This document shows positions 37,692 to 44,740 of a stretch of DNA of 64,000 bases, piece by piece. The notes beneath the pieces were generated by a model. The model was given only the letters and a program-made list of their open reading frames with translations, was not told the origin of the DNA and did not search any database. Both the position numbers and the translations under genes were made by a program. The stretch comes from a virus. Positions within the stretch are counted from its first letter, which is position 1. The number at the start of each line of letters is the position of its first letter. The DNA lies in the IMG/VR virus record IMGVR_UViG_3300009177_000033, positions 1-64,000 of that record; one strand, 5' to 3'.

Positions 37692-38281
37692 TAGGTTTGC
37701 AACGTCTGATTTTGTTTCTGGCGCTAATTCTTTCTGCGCCAGCTAAAGCGGACACAATTTATGACTTCCACCTTTATGCTGGCCCTGCTGCCGCTGGCAG
37801 CGCGTCGGCAATAGGCACAATTGTATTCGGCGATAACCCGGGATGGAATGTTACGATCACAAATTATTTATCTAACGGGCAACTATACGCGCAAAACAGT
37901 TACGACAATACAACCGGCACGATGAGCGCAGTATTCGTCACCGAAGATGGCCTATTGGCCGTTCCGACTTCAACAAACTTTATGATGACTGGCCCTTGCG
38001 GACAATTGTGCGCGGTGAGCTTTCAGTTTCATTCTTTTTATCCCGGTGGGCCTGTCAGTCACCGGATCGGAACGGTCCTCGATCTCACTACGCCTTGGAC
38101 GCCGGATTCTTTTATCATTGGTACGCTAGCCAATGTCGAAACGCCTTTAGCTTTATCTTTTTATTCTGGCTCGCCGGTCGATTCAGCGCCGGGGCCAGTC
38201 GTCGGCGCTGGATTGCCCGGTCTCATAATGATCGGTGGAAGCCTTGTCGCTCTATGGCGGCGAAGGAGGACAACGCGATGA
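37679..38281 (+). CDS. Secreted protein with PEP-CTERM-like sorting tail
   Basis: 200 residues; AAAAGGAGAACACG precedes ATG 37679. Sec signal peptide (LQRLILFLALILSAPAKA), a beta-rich extracellular part of about 150 residues with DTIYDFHLYAG and GTIVFGDNPGWNVTI, and a C-terminus PGPVVGAGLPGLIMIGGSLV followed by ALWRRRRTTR. This order of short Pro motif, hydrophobic helix and Arg cluster is that of PEP-CTERM exosortase substrates in its rhizobial GAGLPGL variant. The protein is probably exported and anchored or cut by a host exosortase. Confidence 0.8.
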   Translation: MDRVIGLQRLILFLALILSAPAKADTIYDFHLYAGPAAAGSASAIGTIVFGDNPGWNVTITNYLSNGQLYAQNSYDNTTGTMSAVFVTEDGLLAVPTSTNFMMTGPCGQLCAVSFQFHSFYPGGPVSHRIGTVLDLTTPWTPDSFIIGTLANVETPLALSFYSGSPVDSAPGPVVGAGLPGLIMIGGSLVALWRRRRTTR

Positions 38282-38529
38282 CGGCTTTCCGCGTGCGAGG
38301 CTTTGCCAGCGGCCGACACCCAGATCAAGTGCCGTTTGGCAAGCTGCTGCTCGAAACATCGCACACCACAGAGACGAGCGCTTATGTCGAAATCGAAGCT
38401 TGGAAAGAGCGCATGAAGCGCGGCGAGGTTAGCAGGGTGGAGCTCGTCGATCAGCGCGTCGGCGGAGCGCTTACAAATCTCGATGTGCAGCCGCACACAG
38501 ATATCCCGTGGTCATGGAGAAAAAAATGA
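38278..38529 (+). CDS. 83-residue hypothetical protein
   Basis: ATGA overlap with the PEP-CTERM-like gene. MTAFRVRGFASGRHPDQVPF... mixed alpha/beta with an EAWKERMKRGEVSRVELVD segment. Unknown function. Confidence 0.55.
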   Translation: MTAFRVRGFASGRHPDQVPFGKLLLETSHTTETSAYVEIEAWKERMKRGEVSRVELVDQRVGGALTNLDVQPHTDIPWSWRKK

Positions 38530-38738
38530 TCGCTCCGCGCTACAACATTCCGCCACACGCGGTTCTCGATAGGCCGCCGACTCTGGAAGAGCGGCTAATA
38601 AAAGCGGCCAAACGTCTGCGGCGAGCAGAGACAGAATATCATCGCGCTATCGCCGCCGACGAGCAGCCGAGGCTTTGGAAAGCTGGAAACGCATACCAAG
38701 CGGCAAAATGGAATCTCTATAAAGTTGCGGGGGTATGA
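38526..38738 (+). CDS. 70-residue helical hypothetical protein
   Basis: ATG 38526 after GGAGAAAAAA (ATGA overlap). Helical with LEERLIKAAKRLRRAETEYH. Unknown function. Confidence 0.55.
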   Translation: MIAPRYNIPPHAVLDRPPTLEERLIKAAKRLRRAETEYHRAIAADEQPRLWKAGNAYQAAKWNLYKVAGV

Positions 38739-38741
38739 AAA

Positions 38742-39017
38742 ATGAAAACCATGATCACGCTTTTAATGAGTAACGGGCGAGCTAAGGCCGCAGCTAGTTT
38801 CGAAGTTGATTTGAAATGGTGCGCTCTAACGCCCGAGAGCGCAGAAAAGATTCGCGGATTTTCGCCTCGTTATCTTTACGATTTTACGCTTAGCGATCCC
38901 ACGGGACATTATCGTTTCTACACCATTATGCCGCGCGGCAATAAAGGCAGACCGCAAAGCCGAGGCAGCAGACTTGCGACGAAGCGCCGACGAACAATCG
39001 CCAAGCGGAGCTTTTGA
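38742..39017 (+). CDS. 91-residue hypothetical protein
   Basis: MKTMITLLMSNGRAKAAASF... beta-rich N-terminal half and a strongly basic C-terminus (RLATKRRRTIAKRSF). Possibly nucleic-acid binding. Confidence 0.55.
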   Translation: MKTMITLLMSNGRAKAAASFEVDLKWCALTPESAEKIRGFSPRYLYDFTLSDPTGHYRFYTIMPRGNKGRPQSRGSRLATKRRRTIAKRSF

Positions 39018-39018
39018 A

Positions 39019-39471
39019 ATGACAACGGCAACCAACCGAACCGATTTTATAAAATTTATCGCTCGCCTGTGCGCGGGCCAGTCGGCGCTTCCAAATCAGA
39101 TCGAGGCTTTTGAGAAGTATTACGATGCCAACGCCCCTCACGCCGACAATCTGATCGCAGTCGATGAGGTTCTGATTTCCGGCACGGCAAATAAATCAAT
39201 GCCTGTTGTTTTCGAACTGTACAAAAACGACAAAAAAGTAAACGTCTGCGCCATCAATTTGTTCGGTGGAATCTATCGCTGGTACACGGGGCCTGATCAG
39301 AAAGTAATCGCCGCCGAAAGCGATATCTACTGGCAAGTTCGCCGCAATACCTATGGCGTGAGCGCAGACTTTTTCAGGCACTATGTCGGCCAGATCAGCT
39401 TCATCGATTCAAAATATAAGCGCCACTGCCTGACGATGACCAAAGCACAAGGATCGATTGTCGACCCATGA
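39019..39471 (+). CDS. 150-residue hypothetical protein
   Basis: ATG 39019. Helical start (DFIKFIARLCAGQSALPNQIE), then beta strands (MPVVFELYKNDKKVNVCAIN, GGIYRWYTGPDQKVI). No domain recognised. ATGA overlap with the methyltransferase gene. Confidence 0.6.
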   Translation: MTTATNRTDFIKFIARLCAGQSALPNQIEAFEKYYDANAPHADNLIAVDEVLISGTANKSMPVVFELYKNDKKVNVCAINLFGGIYRWYTGPDQKVIAAESDIYWQVRRNTYGVSADFFRHYVGQISFIDSKYKRHCLTMTKAQGSIVDP

Positions 39472-40097
39472 TTTATGAACCGTTCATCGATAAAGCGCAC
39501 CGCTACAGCAAGAGCGGATTAATGCGCCTGCGCGCAACGTGGATGGCGTGTGCGCAAGTCGACCACAGCGATATCCCTGGCGCATTTGTGGAGTGCGGCG
39601 TATGGCGAGGCGGCAACGTCATGGTGGCGCGTTGGGCGTCGCCGCTTCGCCATTGCTGGCTCTACGATACTTTCGAAGGCATGACAGAGCCCGGTAAATA
39701 CGACATCAAAAACAAACCTAATTCTAAGCCTCTGGACGATAGCTGGATCGGCAAGCTTGCCGTCAGCGTGGAAGCGGTAACCGAAAATCTAAAAGAGGTT
39801 GATGTGTTCGACGACGAGCGCGTCCGCTTCATCAAAGGCGACGTGCGCAAGACACTGCTCGAGGAAAATAATCTGCCAGAGCAGATCGCCGTGCTGCGAT
39901 TGGATACTGATCTTTACGACAGCACCAAAATTGAGATGGAAGCTTTGTATCCGCGCCTCAGCGTCGGCGGGTTTCTGATCGTCGATGATTTCGGCCACTG
40001 GCAAGGCGCGCGAAAAGCAGTCATCGATTATCTGGGAAAGAAATCGAAGGGGCTTAAGCCAATCGACTACACCGGAGTCTGGATGCAAAAGGAATAA
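39468..40097 (+). CDS. TylF/MycF-like class I methyltransferase
   Basis: 209 residues. GAFVECGVWRGGNVMVARW is SAM-binding motif I; CWLYDTFEGMTEPG and AVLRLDTDLYDSTKIEMEAL (metal-binding acidic residues) are hallmarks of the TylF macrocin O-methyltransferase family, which acts on sugar hydroxyls. It stands alone in the plus-strand operon, yet its likely substrate class (sugars) matches the glycosyltransferase cassette of the late operon. Target in the phage is inferred to be a glycan. Confidence 0.85.
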   Translation: MIYEPFIDKAHRYSKSGLMRLRATWMACAQVDHSDIPGAFVECGVWRGGNVMVARWASPLRHCWLYDTFEGMTEPGKYDIKNKPNSKPLDDSWIGKLAVSVEAVTENLKEVDVFDDERVRFIKGDVRKTLLEENNLPEQIAVLRLDTDLYDSTKIEMEALYPRLSVGGFLIVDDFGHWQGARKAVIDYLGKKSKGLKPIDYTGVWMQKE

Positions 40098-40109
40098 AGG
40101 AGACGAGCC

Positions 40110-41054
40110 ATGACAACAGCAACGAAAGTGGCCGCGTGGATTCTGGCCTGTGCAATTTGGTTTGTTGGATACGTTTTATGTTTCGGCCTACCTGCTCCCG
40201 CATCGCCGACCTGCATGTCGATCAGAGAAGCGCGCGCAGAATACCCGCGAGATCATCTTTATAAGCGCGATGGTTGCTGGGACAGCAAACGCAAGCGTCG
40301 CATCGTTCCCATCGATCTAAGCGACAAGCGAATAGCCGACGCAAACGGTATGGTTATTGCGCCGATCGATCCACCGCCGCCGCCCGAATATGACAAGTTT
40401 GTCGGCCCGCATGAGCCGATGCTGAACTATATGGTGCCAGAGATCGCGTTCAAGAAATCGGATCGGCTAGATGCTGTCTTTGAAGAGGAAGCGAAGCCAG
40501 AGCCGCCGAAGATCGTAAAGACAGAAACGATAGTCGAGCACCCGAAAGGTTCGATGCGCTGGGACGAGCGGATCGTCCTATGGGTTTTAATTCTAAGCTC
40601 AGCTTCAACATTCGCAGTTATCACCGCGTACATAATTTCCCGCACAACGTTCCCGACGCTCCCAGATCGTTGGCGGAAACTTTTAGGGGGCAGGAGAAAA
40701 ACCGATGCAGACGAACACTACACCCGAATCCCTGTTGCGCGAGTTAATCGACAGCTTAAAGGGACAGGAGAACGCGCGATTGCGGGAGGCGATGGCCCGC
40801 GAGATCAACAACCATATATTTATCCGCGGCACATTTTCGACGAGTGGTGGGGAATTAACGAGCGAGGACATGGACGTGATCCTAGCCCGCCTGCAAGTCG
40901 TCCAGACGACTTTAGCGCTCTCGGCGCGTGGGCAAAGTCACGAGGCTTACGCCCCGAGACGCCACCAGCAACCGCATCCGAAATTGAGCCCAGTCAATCT
41001 CGACAGGCTCGAAAAAGAAATCGTTGGTGGAAGCGGTTCTCGATAGCGTCATGA
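40110..41054 (+). CDS. Two-span membrane protein
   Basis: 314 residues. First hydrophobic segment near residues 7-30 (AAWILACAIWFVGYVLCFGL), then a periplasmic-type region with two Cys and a PPPPPEYD linker, a second transmembrane helix (IVLWVLILSSASTFAVITAY) near 155, and a cytoplasmic Arg-rich tail. The last 115 codons overlap a nested gene in another frame. The ATGA junction at 41051-41054 supports translation to the end. Function unknown. Confidence 0.65.
   Translation: MTTATKVAAWILACAIWFVGYVLCFGLPAPASPTCMSIREARAEYPRDHLYKRDGCWDSKRKRRIVPIDLSDKRIADANGMVIAPIDPPPPPEYDKFVGPHEPMLNYMVPEIAFKKSDRLDAVFEEEAKPEPPKIVKTETIVEHPKGSMRWDERIVLWVLILSSASTFAVITAYIISRTTFPTLPDRWRKLLGGRRKTDADEHYTRIPVARVNRQLKGTGERAIAGGDGPRDQQPYIYPRHIFDEWWGINERGHGRDPSPPASRPDDFSALGAWAKSRGLRPETPPATASEIEPSQSRQARKRNRWWKRFSIAS
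40705..41046 (+). CDS. Nested gene inside the membrane-protein gene
   Basis: 113 residues, entirely within 40110-41054 in the +1 frame. AGGAGAAAAACCG before ATG 40705 is a strong ribosome-binding site. The N-terminal half (TPESLLRELIDSLKGQENAR) is a plausible amphipathic helix. The C-terminal part is less convincing. Its product could be a cytoplasmic partner of the membrane protein. Confidence 0.5.
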   Translation: MQTNTTPESLLRELIDSLKGQENARLREAMAREINNHIFIRGTFSTSGGELTSEDMDVILARLQVVQTTLALSARGQSHEAYAPRRHQQPHPKLSPVNLDRLEKEIVGGSGSR

Positions 41055-41281
41055 CGCCGCTAACTAAAGCGCGTCGCAATCTAGTCGCTCGCCTTCGGGC
41101 GGGCGACATTGCAGCCGACGAGCTGAAGCTTGGCGAGTTCGCGCGGTGCGCATTGGACATCTGGATCGCCAAGAGAAAGACGAAAGAGGCAGACGGTCTC
41201 CGAAATGAGGCGCTGAAACGCCTCGCTGATTTTGAGTCCGCTATTCAAAAAGGATACGGAAATGGGAATCAGAAAAATTGA
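41051..41281 (+). CDS. 76-residue helical protein
   Basis: ATG 41051 overlaps the preceding stop (ATGA). Helical and basic (TKARRNLVARLRAGDIAADE, ALDIWIAKRKTKEADGL). Unknown function. Confidence 0.6.
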   Translation: MTPLTKARRNLVARLRAGDIAADELKLGEFARCALDIWIAKRKTKEADGLRNEALKRLADFESAIQKGYGNGNQKN

Positions 41282-41486
41282 AGATGCAGAAATACCGGTA
41301 ATGGATGGTTCACGCGCTGCTTATGTGACCATTGGCGACATAGCGCAATACGTCGCCGATAAGAAGGCGAAGCAGCCAGAGGAAGCGGAGGTTGGCTTTG
41401 TCGCCACCGCATTACTCGGTGCCGCTGCCGTTGCGAATAAGTCGCCAGTTATTACGCGGCGATTCTGGTCGCTCAGGAGAGGTTAA
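41262..41486 (+). CDS. 74-residue hypothetical protein
   Basis: ATG 41262 after AAGGATACGGAA. Short domain with YVTIGDIAQYVADKKAKQPE and a hydrophobic VGFVATALLGAAAVANK stretch. Unknown function. Confidence 0.55.
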   Translation: MGIRKIEDAEIPVMDGSRAAYVTIGDIAQYVADKKAKQPEEAEVGFVATALLGAAAVANKSPVITRRFWSLRRG

Positions 41487-41587
41487 TGCGGAACAACGGT
41501 GATCTGGCTTTGGGGATATTGCTTGGCTTGCTGACGCTTGCCGGCTCGGCAATCCTTCTCTACCAAATCCTCAAATTATTCGCATAG
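41486..41587 (+). CDS. 33-residue membrane peptide
   Basis: MRNNGDLALGILLGLLTLAG... one transmembrane helix; AGGAGAGGTTA precedes ATG 41486 (TAATG coupling). Unknown function. Confidence 0.5.
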   Translation: MRNNGDLALGILLGLLTLAGSAILLYQILKLFA

Positions 41588-41596
41588 GGGTGGGAA

Positions 41597-41770
41597 ATGA
41601 CGGTTACAGAGATACGCGAGGGCGACGAGTTCTTCACTGATCCGGTGGAGTGCCGTCAATGCCAATGGGTCGGCTTTGTCGGTGACTTGATAGCCGGGAT
41701 GAAGCCAAAACCATATTGCCCCGAATGTGGGAGCATGGACATTGGCGCAGTTCAGATTGTGCGAACGTGA
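41597..41770 (+). CDS. 57-residue zinc-ribbon protein
   Basis: ECRQCQWVGFVGDLI...YCPECGSM: two Cys-x2-Cys pairs separated by about 22 residues, a classical zinc ribbon. Small and probably nucleic-acid or protein binding. Confidence 0.65.
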   Translation: MTVTEIREGDEFFTDPVECRQCQWVGFVGDLIAGMKPKPYCPECGSMDIGAVQIVRT

Positions 41771-41780
41771 GGGGTGGTGA

Positions 41781-41891
41781 ATGATCGGCGGGCACATTTG
41801 TTGCAAGGGCCTCATCCTAAGTGGTGAGTCTGACCCCTTCGTGAGATTGGGTTGTAAATGTGCCCACCCGTCACTCATGCGCCAGAAATGA
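41781..41891 (+). CDS. 36-residue Cys-rich peptide
   Basis: MIGGHICCKGLILSG...RLGCKCAHPS contains four Cys and two His. GGGTGGTGA before the ATG is a moderate ribosome-binding site. Uncertain. Confidence 0.4.
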   Translation: MIGGHICCKGLILSGESDPFVRLGCKCAHPSLMRQK

Positions 41892-41904
41892 CAGGGAGGT
41901 TGAT

Positions 41905-42054
41905 ATGAGCGGTAATCCAAGAACGCGCAAGCCGCTTGACGGGTGGCCTAGAATATATCTGCGTTGTGTCGATGCTGGCACCGACAATGAATGTTGGATT
42001 GTATGTGCCAAGGGCGATCCCGGTGCCATCCCGTTTCTACGCGAAGAAACTTAA
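41905..42054 (+). CDS. 49-residue hypothetical protein
   Basis: ATG 41905 after GGGAGGTTGAT. MSGNPRTRKPLDGWPRIYLR... with three strands. Unknown function. Confidence 0.55.
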   Translation: MSGNPRTRKPLDGWPRIYLRCVDAGTDNECWIVCAKGDPGAIPFLREET

Positions 42055-42081
42055 CCGCCGCTAAACACACCGGAGGATGAT

Positions 42082-42249
42082 TTGACCTACGATACAAAAT
42101 GTTACGAACTTGCAGAACATTTCCTTGGGTCGAAACCTGAGATTGAGAACCTTAGAAAGCGCCTTGCCTACGATATTCAATGCAACGTCGAGGCGTGGCT
42201 TGAAATGGAGCGCGACCAAATAATCGAGTCAATTATCGCTCATGGCTAG
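42082..42249 (+). CDS. 55-residue conserved phage protein with TTG start
   Basis: TTG 42082 after CGGAGGATGAT. TYDTKCYELAEHFLGSKPEI...LAYDIQCNVEAWLEME is a short helical protein of a kind often found in rhizobial and caulobacterial phages. Ends 8 nt inside the next gene. Function unknown. Confidence 0.65.
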   Translation: MTYDTKCYELAEHFLGSKPEIENLRKRLAYDIQCNVEAWLEMERDQIIESIIAHG

Positions 42250-42490
42250 TGTGAGCACGACAATGGGATTTGCTGACAACCCGTATCACGCACAGACGCA
42301 GATCATGGATTGGCTGCGGCAGAAGGGCCATAAGGTTGATTATGGTCGCCGGGAGACTGCGCGAGAGCGATTCATCATGCGATCATGCACAATGAAAAAG
42401 CGATATTCGATTGAGCCACCGCTACTGCTAAACGAGCGTGCCTACTCGTGCGAGTTCTGTCAGGGCTGGCACAAGACAGTCAAAAAGTAG
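42242..42490 (+). CDS. 82-residue zinc-knuckle hypothetical protein
   Basis: MASVSTTMGFADNPYHAQTQ..., C-terminal YSCEFCQGWHKTVKK with Cys-x2-Cys and His. The same C-E/D-x-CQG-x-H motif ends the product of 30284-30562. Unknown function. Confidence 0.6.
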   Translation: MASVSTTMGFADNPYHAQTQIMDWLRQKGHKVDYGRRETARERFIMRSCTMKKRYSIEPPLLLNERAYSCEFCQGWHKTVKK

Positions 42491-42512
42491 GAAATGGACG
42501 CATTCGTGTCGT

Positions 42513-42552
42513 GAAAATAAAAAAGGGGCGGAACCGCCAACTGGCTCCGCCC
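42513..42552 (-). terminator. Late-operon terminator (minus strand)
   Basis: GGGGCGGA pairs with TCCGCCCC around an inner GCC/GGC stem at 42522-42552; on the minus strand it is followed by TTTTTTATTTTC. It lies about 180 nt downstream of the last late gene and marks the end of the right-hand late operon. Confidence 0.88.
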
Positions 42553-42583
42553 CCAAGACCACAACAGCACGAGACTTTTAACA

Positions 42584-42814
42584 ATGTCCGACAAATGGCG
42601 CAAGAATAAACGCGACTGGTATCACCGTAATAAGGTTTGGTTGAAGATCAAACGCGAGCTTGGATTTACTACCGAGCGAGCGCAGCAACTAGCGCCACCA
42701 ATCCGGCTACCGCGCACCCGCGCTCGAATAAAAGCTAAAGCTTCGGACGGTTTTCAAGTTGTCGCTCTAGACGCTGTAGGACCGTCTCAACAGCCGTCAG
42801 ACGATTACCGATAA
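42584..42814 (+). CDS. 76-residue basic hypothetical protein
   Basis: MSDKWRKNKRDWYHRNKVWL... basic and helical, like many short phage ORFs (a 'KWRKNKRDW' N-terminus). The last 80 bp overlap the convergent gene 42735-43088. The only plus-strand gene right of the terminator; no strong ribosome-binding site. Moderate confidence. Confidence 0.5.
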   Translation: MSDKWRKNKRDWYHRNKVWLKIKRELGFTTERAQQLAPPIRLPRTRARIKAKASDGFQVVALDAVGPSQQPSDDYR

Positions 42815-43088
42815 GCTCTACCTTTGATGTTAGATCGCGCGCCTGCCCATCGCGTGAAATCACCGTGGCGCTAAGTTCAGATCGAATTTGCGTGGCGGCT
42901 TGCGTCGCGTTTTCTACGCGCAGAGACAGAATATCAACCTTATTGGTTAAGCCATTCCAAGTCGCGAAGGCCGTACCAATCAAACCGATCAGCGCAACGA
43001 GGTTGGCGACAGAAACGACATTGACTTTGATCTTGCCGCCTACGCCGCGATCAACCTCAAACGGGCCATCGACGTTTGTCATTGTCAT
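42735..43088 (-). CDS. Membrane-anchored coiled-coil protein, last late gene
   Basis: 117 residues from ATG 43088 (ATGA overlap with the o-spanin). One transmembrane helix (VVSVANLVALIGLIGTAFAT) near 25-45, then a long coiled coil (LTSKVELIGNRLTAVETVLQ). Could support lysis or superinfection exclusion; not assigned. Confidence 0.65.
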   Translation of the reverse strand: MTMTNVDGPFEVDRGVGGKIKVNVVSVANLVALIGLIGTAFATWNGLTNKVDILSLRVENATQAATQIRSELSATVISRDGQARDLTSKVELIGNRLTAVETVLQRLERQLENRPKL

Positions 43089-43336
43089 TTTCCTCTGCAA
43101 GCTCGCGCCTTATCGCGGAGCTTTCCATAGTCGCGTATCGCTTCGTGGACAGCCGTTCCCGATTTCTTAAGCTCGTCGGCTAGCTGCCGCTGGAACTCAC
43201 GCGAATAGACTTTTTCTGTCGGGCAACTGCGCGGATCAAAATTTGCCGTCACGCAGCCGCTTATCAACATCGTCATCGGTATCAGGACGAGCATCGATCT
43301 TTTCGAACTTTTCCTGATTGCGTTTAACAGCAGCAT
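43085..43336 (-). CDS. Outer-membrane lipoprotein spanin (Rz1-like)
   Basis: 83 residues. ATG 43336 follows AGGAAAGAAAAGCG. Lipoprotein signal with lipobox LISGC near residue 26-30, then a short periplasmic helix-rich chain (SREFQRQLADELKKSGTAV). The gene starts inside the i-spanin gene, in another frame, and extends beyond it. With the inner spanin it would join and fuse inner and outer membranes in the last step of lysis. Confidence 0.75.
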   Translation of the reverse strand: MLLLNAIRKSSKRSMLVLIPMTMLISGCVTANFDPRSCPTEKVYSREFQRQLADELKKSGTAVHEAIRDYGKLRDKARACRGK

Positions 43337-43535
43337 CGCTTTTCTTCCTTTCCTCGGCGGCACGGTCTGCCGATCCTTTCGCATATAGTGCCGCTGCGCT
43401 GCCAACGACAACAGCAGCCTCTATAGCGAGTCGCCGCAACGGCGGTATGAACCACGCGACTGCAAGACATGCGATTACGATCAGCCCCGAGAGGCCGATC
43501 CACGCGACTGTTGAGTGCCAGAACCATTCAGCCAT
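43236..43535 (-). CDS. Inner-membrane spanin-like protein (Rz-like)
   Basis: 99 residues: N-terminal transmembrane segments (WIGLSGLIVIACLAVAWFIP) and a charged periplasmic helix (ADRAAEERKKSDAAVKRNQE). Two hydrophobic stretches instead of the usual one make the topology uncertain. Overlap of 101 nt with the o-spanin gene and location after the endolysin support the Rz call. Confidence 0.65.
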   Translation of the reverse strand: MAEWFWHSTVAWIGLSGLIVIACLAVAWFIPPLRRLAIEAAVVVGSAAALYAKGSADRAAEERKKSDAAVKRNQEKFEKIDARPDTDDDVDKRLRDGKF

Positions 43536-44466
43536 CGGAGTCGTCCTGCGATAGGTGTTTGATGATGTTATTTACGTCGATACGCCCCTTGATCACCAAA
43601 TACAGCCCGAGGCTCAGCGCACCCACAATGAACACCAACGCGGCGAAGCCCCATGGCGTTGCAATGTACTGGAAAGAACCCATTACTGCGGCAGATATGC
43701 CACTGAGCCAAGTAATGATGCCGCCCCAAATCGTCTTGCTCTTTTCAAGCGGCTTGACTTGAGAGACCGTATCGTCCGCTTTCGGGCTGGCTGGCGTAGG
43801 CTCAGGCTGAATGGGAGCGTCGGTCGGGACAAGTGGCGGTGCTGCATCGATGTCGAACTTGGCGGTTGGATCCATTGCCATGATTTGCCGCAATAGGGCC
43901 ATGGCGCCTATCTGCTCATCGTAAAGCGGCTTGCCAGTTTTTGGATCGACTGTCGCGTAAACGCCGTCCGAAATGTATTTGCCGGGTTTCTGAATATTCG
44001 TCCCTGCCCAGAGGTACGGGCTAGGGATATTTTTATTCGGGTTGCGATAGCCAAAGCCATTGAACTTTTCCGCCGCATAGGCGACGCGCTCCGGTCCCCA
44101 ATCTTTAACGTTGTGGAGCTGCTCGCCGATGATCGCGTCGGCTGCGCCTGCCTCCCAGCTAATATTCGGATCGGTTGGCCGGCCCTTCGGTACGTTGACG
44201 GTTCGAACCGGCTTGCCGTCTCGGCGCATCGGATCGCCGTTGTGCAGCCAGGTATTAAAATTGCCGTTGCTTTCGCGCATATGCAGACAGCCGACGCAGA
44301 ACCAAGGCATCCCGGTCATTTTCTCGACGGTTTGATATCGCGCCTTATTCGCTGGCGAGCAGACTTTGCCAGCCTGCTTGTTCGTCTCGGTAAGCTTCGT
44401 GACGATCATCTTATCCCAGAGCGCTTTGTATTCTGGTTGCAGCGTCGAATAGGAATATTGCGCCAT
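43528..44466 (-). CDS. Endolysin with C-terminal membrane segments
   Basis: 312 residues. The N-terminal 190 residues resemble phage lysozyme-like peptidoglycan hydrolases: WFCVGCLHMRESNGNFNTWL with a likely catalytic Glu in RESNGNF, ISWEAGAADAIIGEQLH, and the substrate-cleft segment FNGFGYRNPNKNIPSPYLWA. A Pro/acidic linker leads to two hydrophobic helices (ISAAVMGSFQYIATPWG, FAALVFIVGALSLGLYLVIK), which would hold it in the membrane. This is unusual for an endolysin and may replace or control holin function. Confidence 0.8.
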   Translation of the reverse strand: MAQYSYSTLQPEYKALWDKMIVTKLTETNKQAGKVCSPANKARYQTVEKMTGMPWFCVGCLHMRESNGNFNTWLHNGDPMRRDGKPVRTVNVPKGRPTDPNISWEAGAADAIIGEQLHNVKDWGPERVAYAAEKFNGFGYRNPNKNIPSPYLWAGTNIQKPGKYISDGVYATVDPKTGKPLYDEQIGAMALLRQIMAMDPTAKFDIDAAPPLVPTDAPIQPEPTPASPKADDTVSQVKPLEKSKTIWGGIITWLSGISAAVMGSFQYIATPWGFAALVFIVGALSLGLYLVIKGRIDVNNIIKHLSQDDSDG

Positions 44467-44467
44467 G

Positions 44468-44731
44468 TCAGCCCCCGAGCAGTTTCTTGACGGGTGCGAA
44501 AGAAATCATTCCGCCCCACCAGAAATGACAACTGAGAAATCCGAGAACGAAACCAAGCACGCCGACGAAGATTACAATGATGGCTGGATGGTCCACTGTT
44601 ATCTCCCATACGAAGCGCGAGAATGTCGGAACGTGATGCTTAAGCGCGTAAGCTTCCAGCGCCGCGAAACTTAAGATGATCGCCAAGATGATGCTGATCA
44701 CCCAAAGCGGCCAGACGAGATACATATTCAT
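44468..44731 (-). CDS. Holin-like two-span membrane protein
   Basis: 87 residues with two transmembrane helices (LWVISIILAIILSFAALEAY and IIVIFVGVLGFVLGFL) and a short LSCHFWWGG tail, directly upstream of the endolysin gene. Size and place fit a class II holin; not proven. Confidence 0.6.
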   Translation of the reverse strand: MNMYLVWPLWVISIILAIILSFAALEAYALKHHVPTFSRFVWEITVDHPAIIVIFVGVLGFVLGFLSCHFWWGGMISFAPVKKLLGG

Positions 44732-44740
44732 TGCTGCCCC

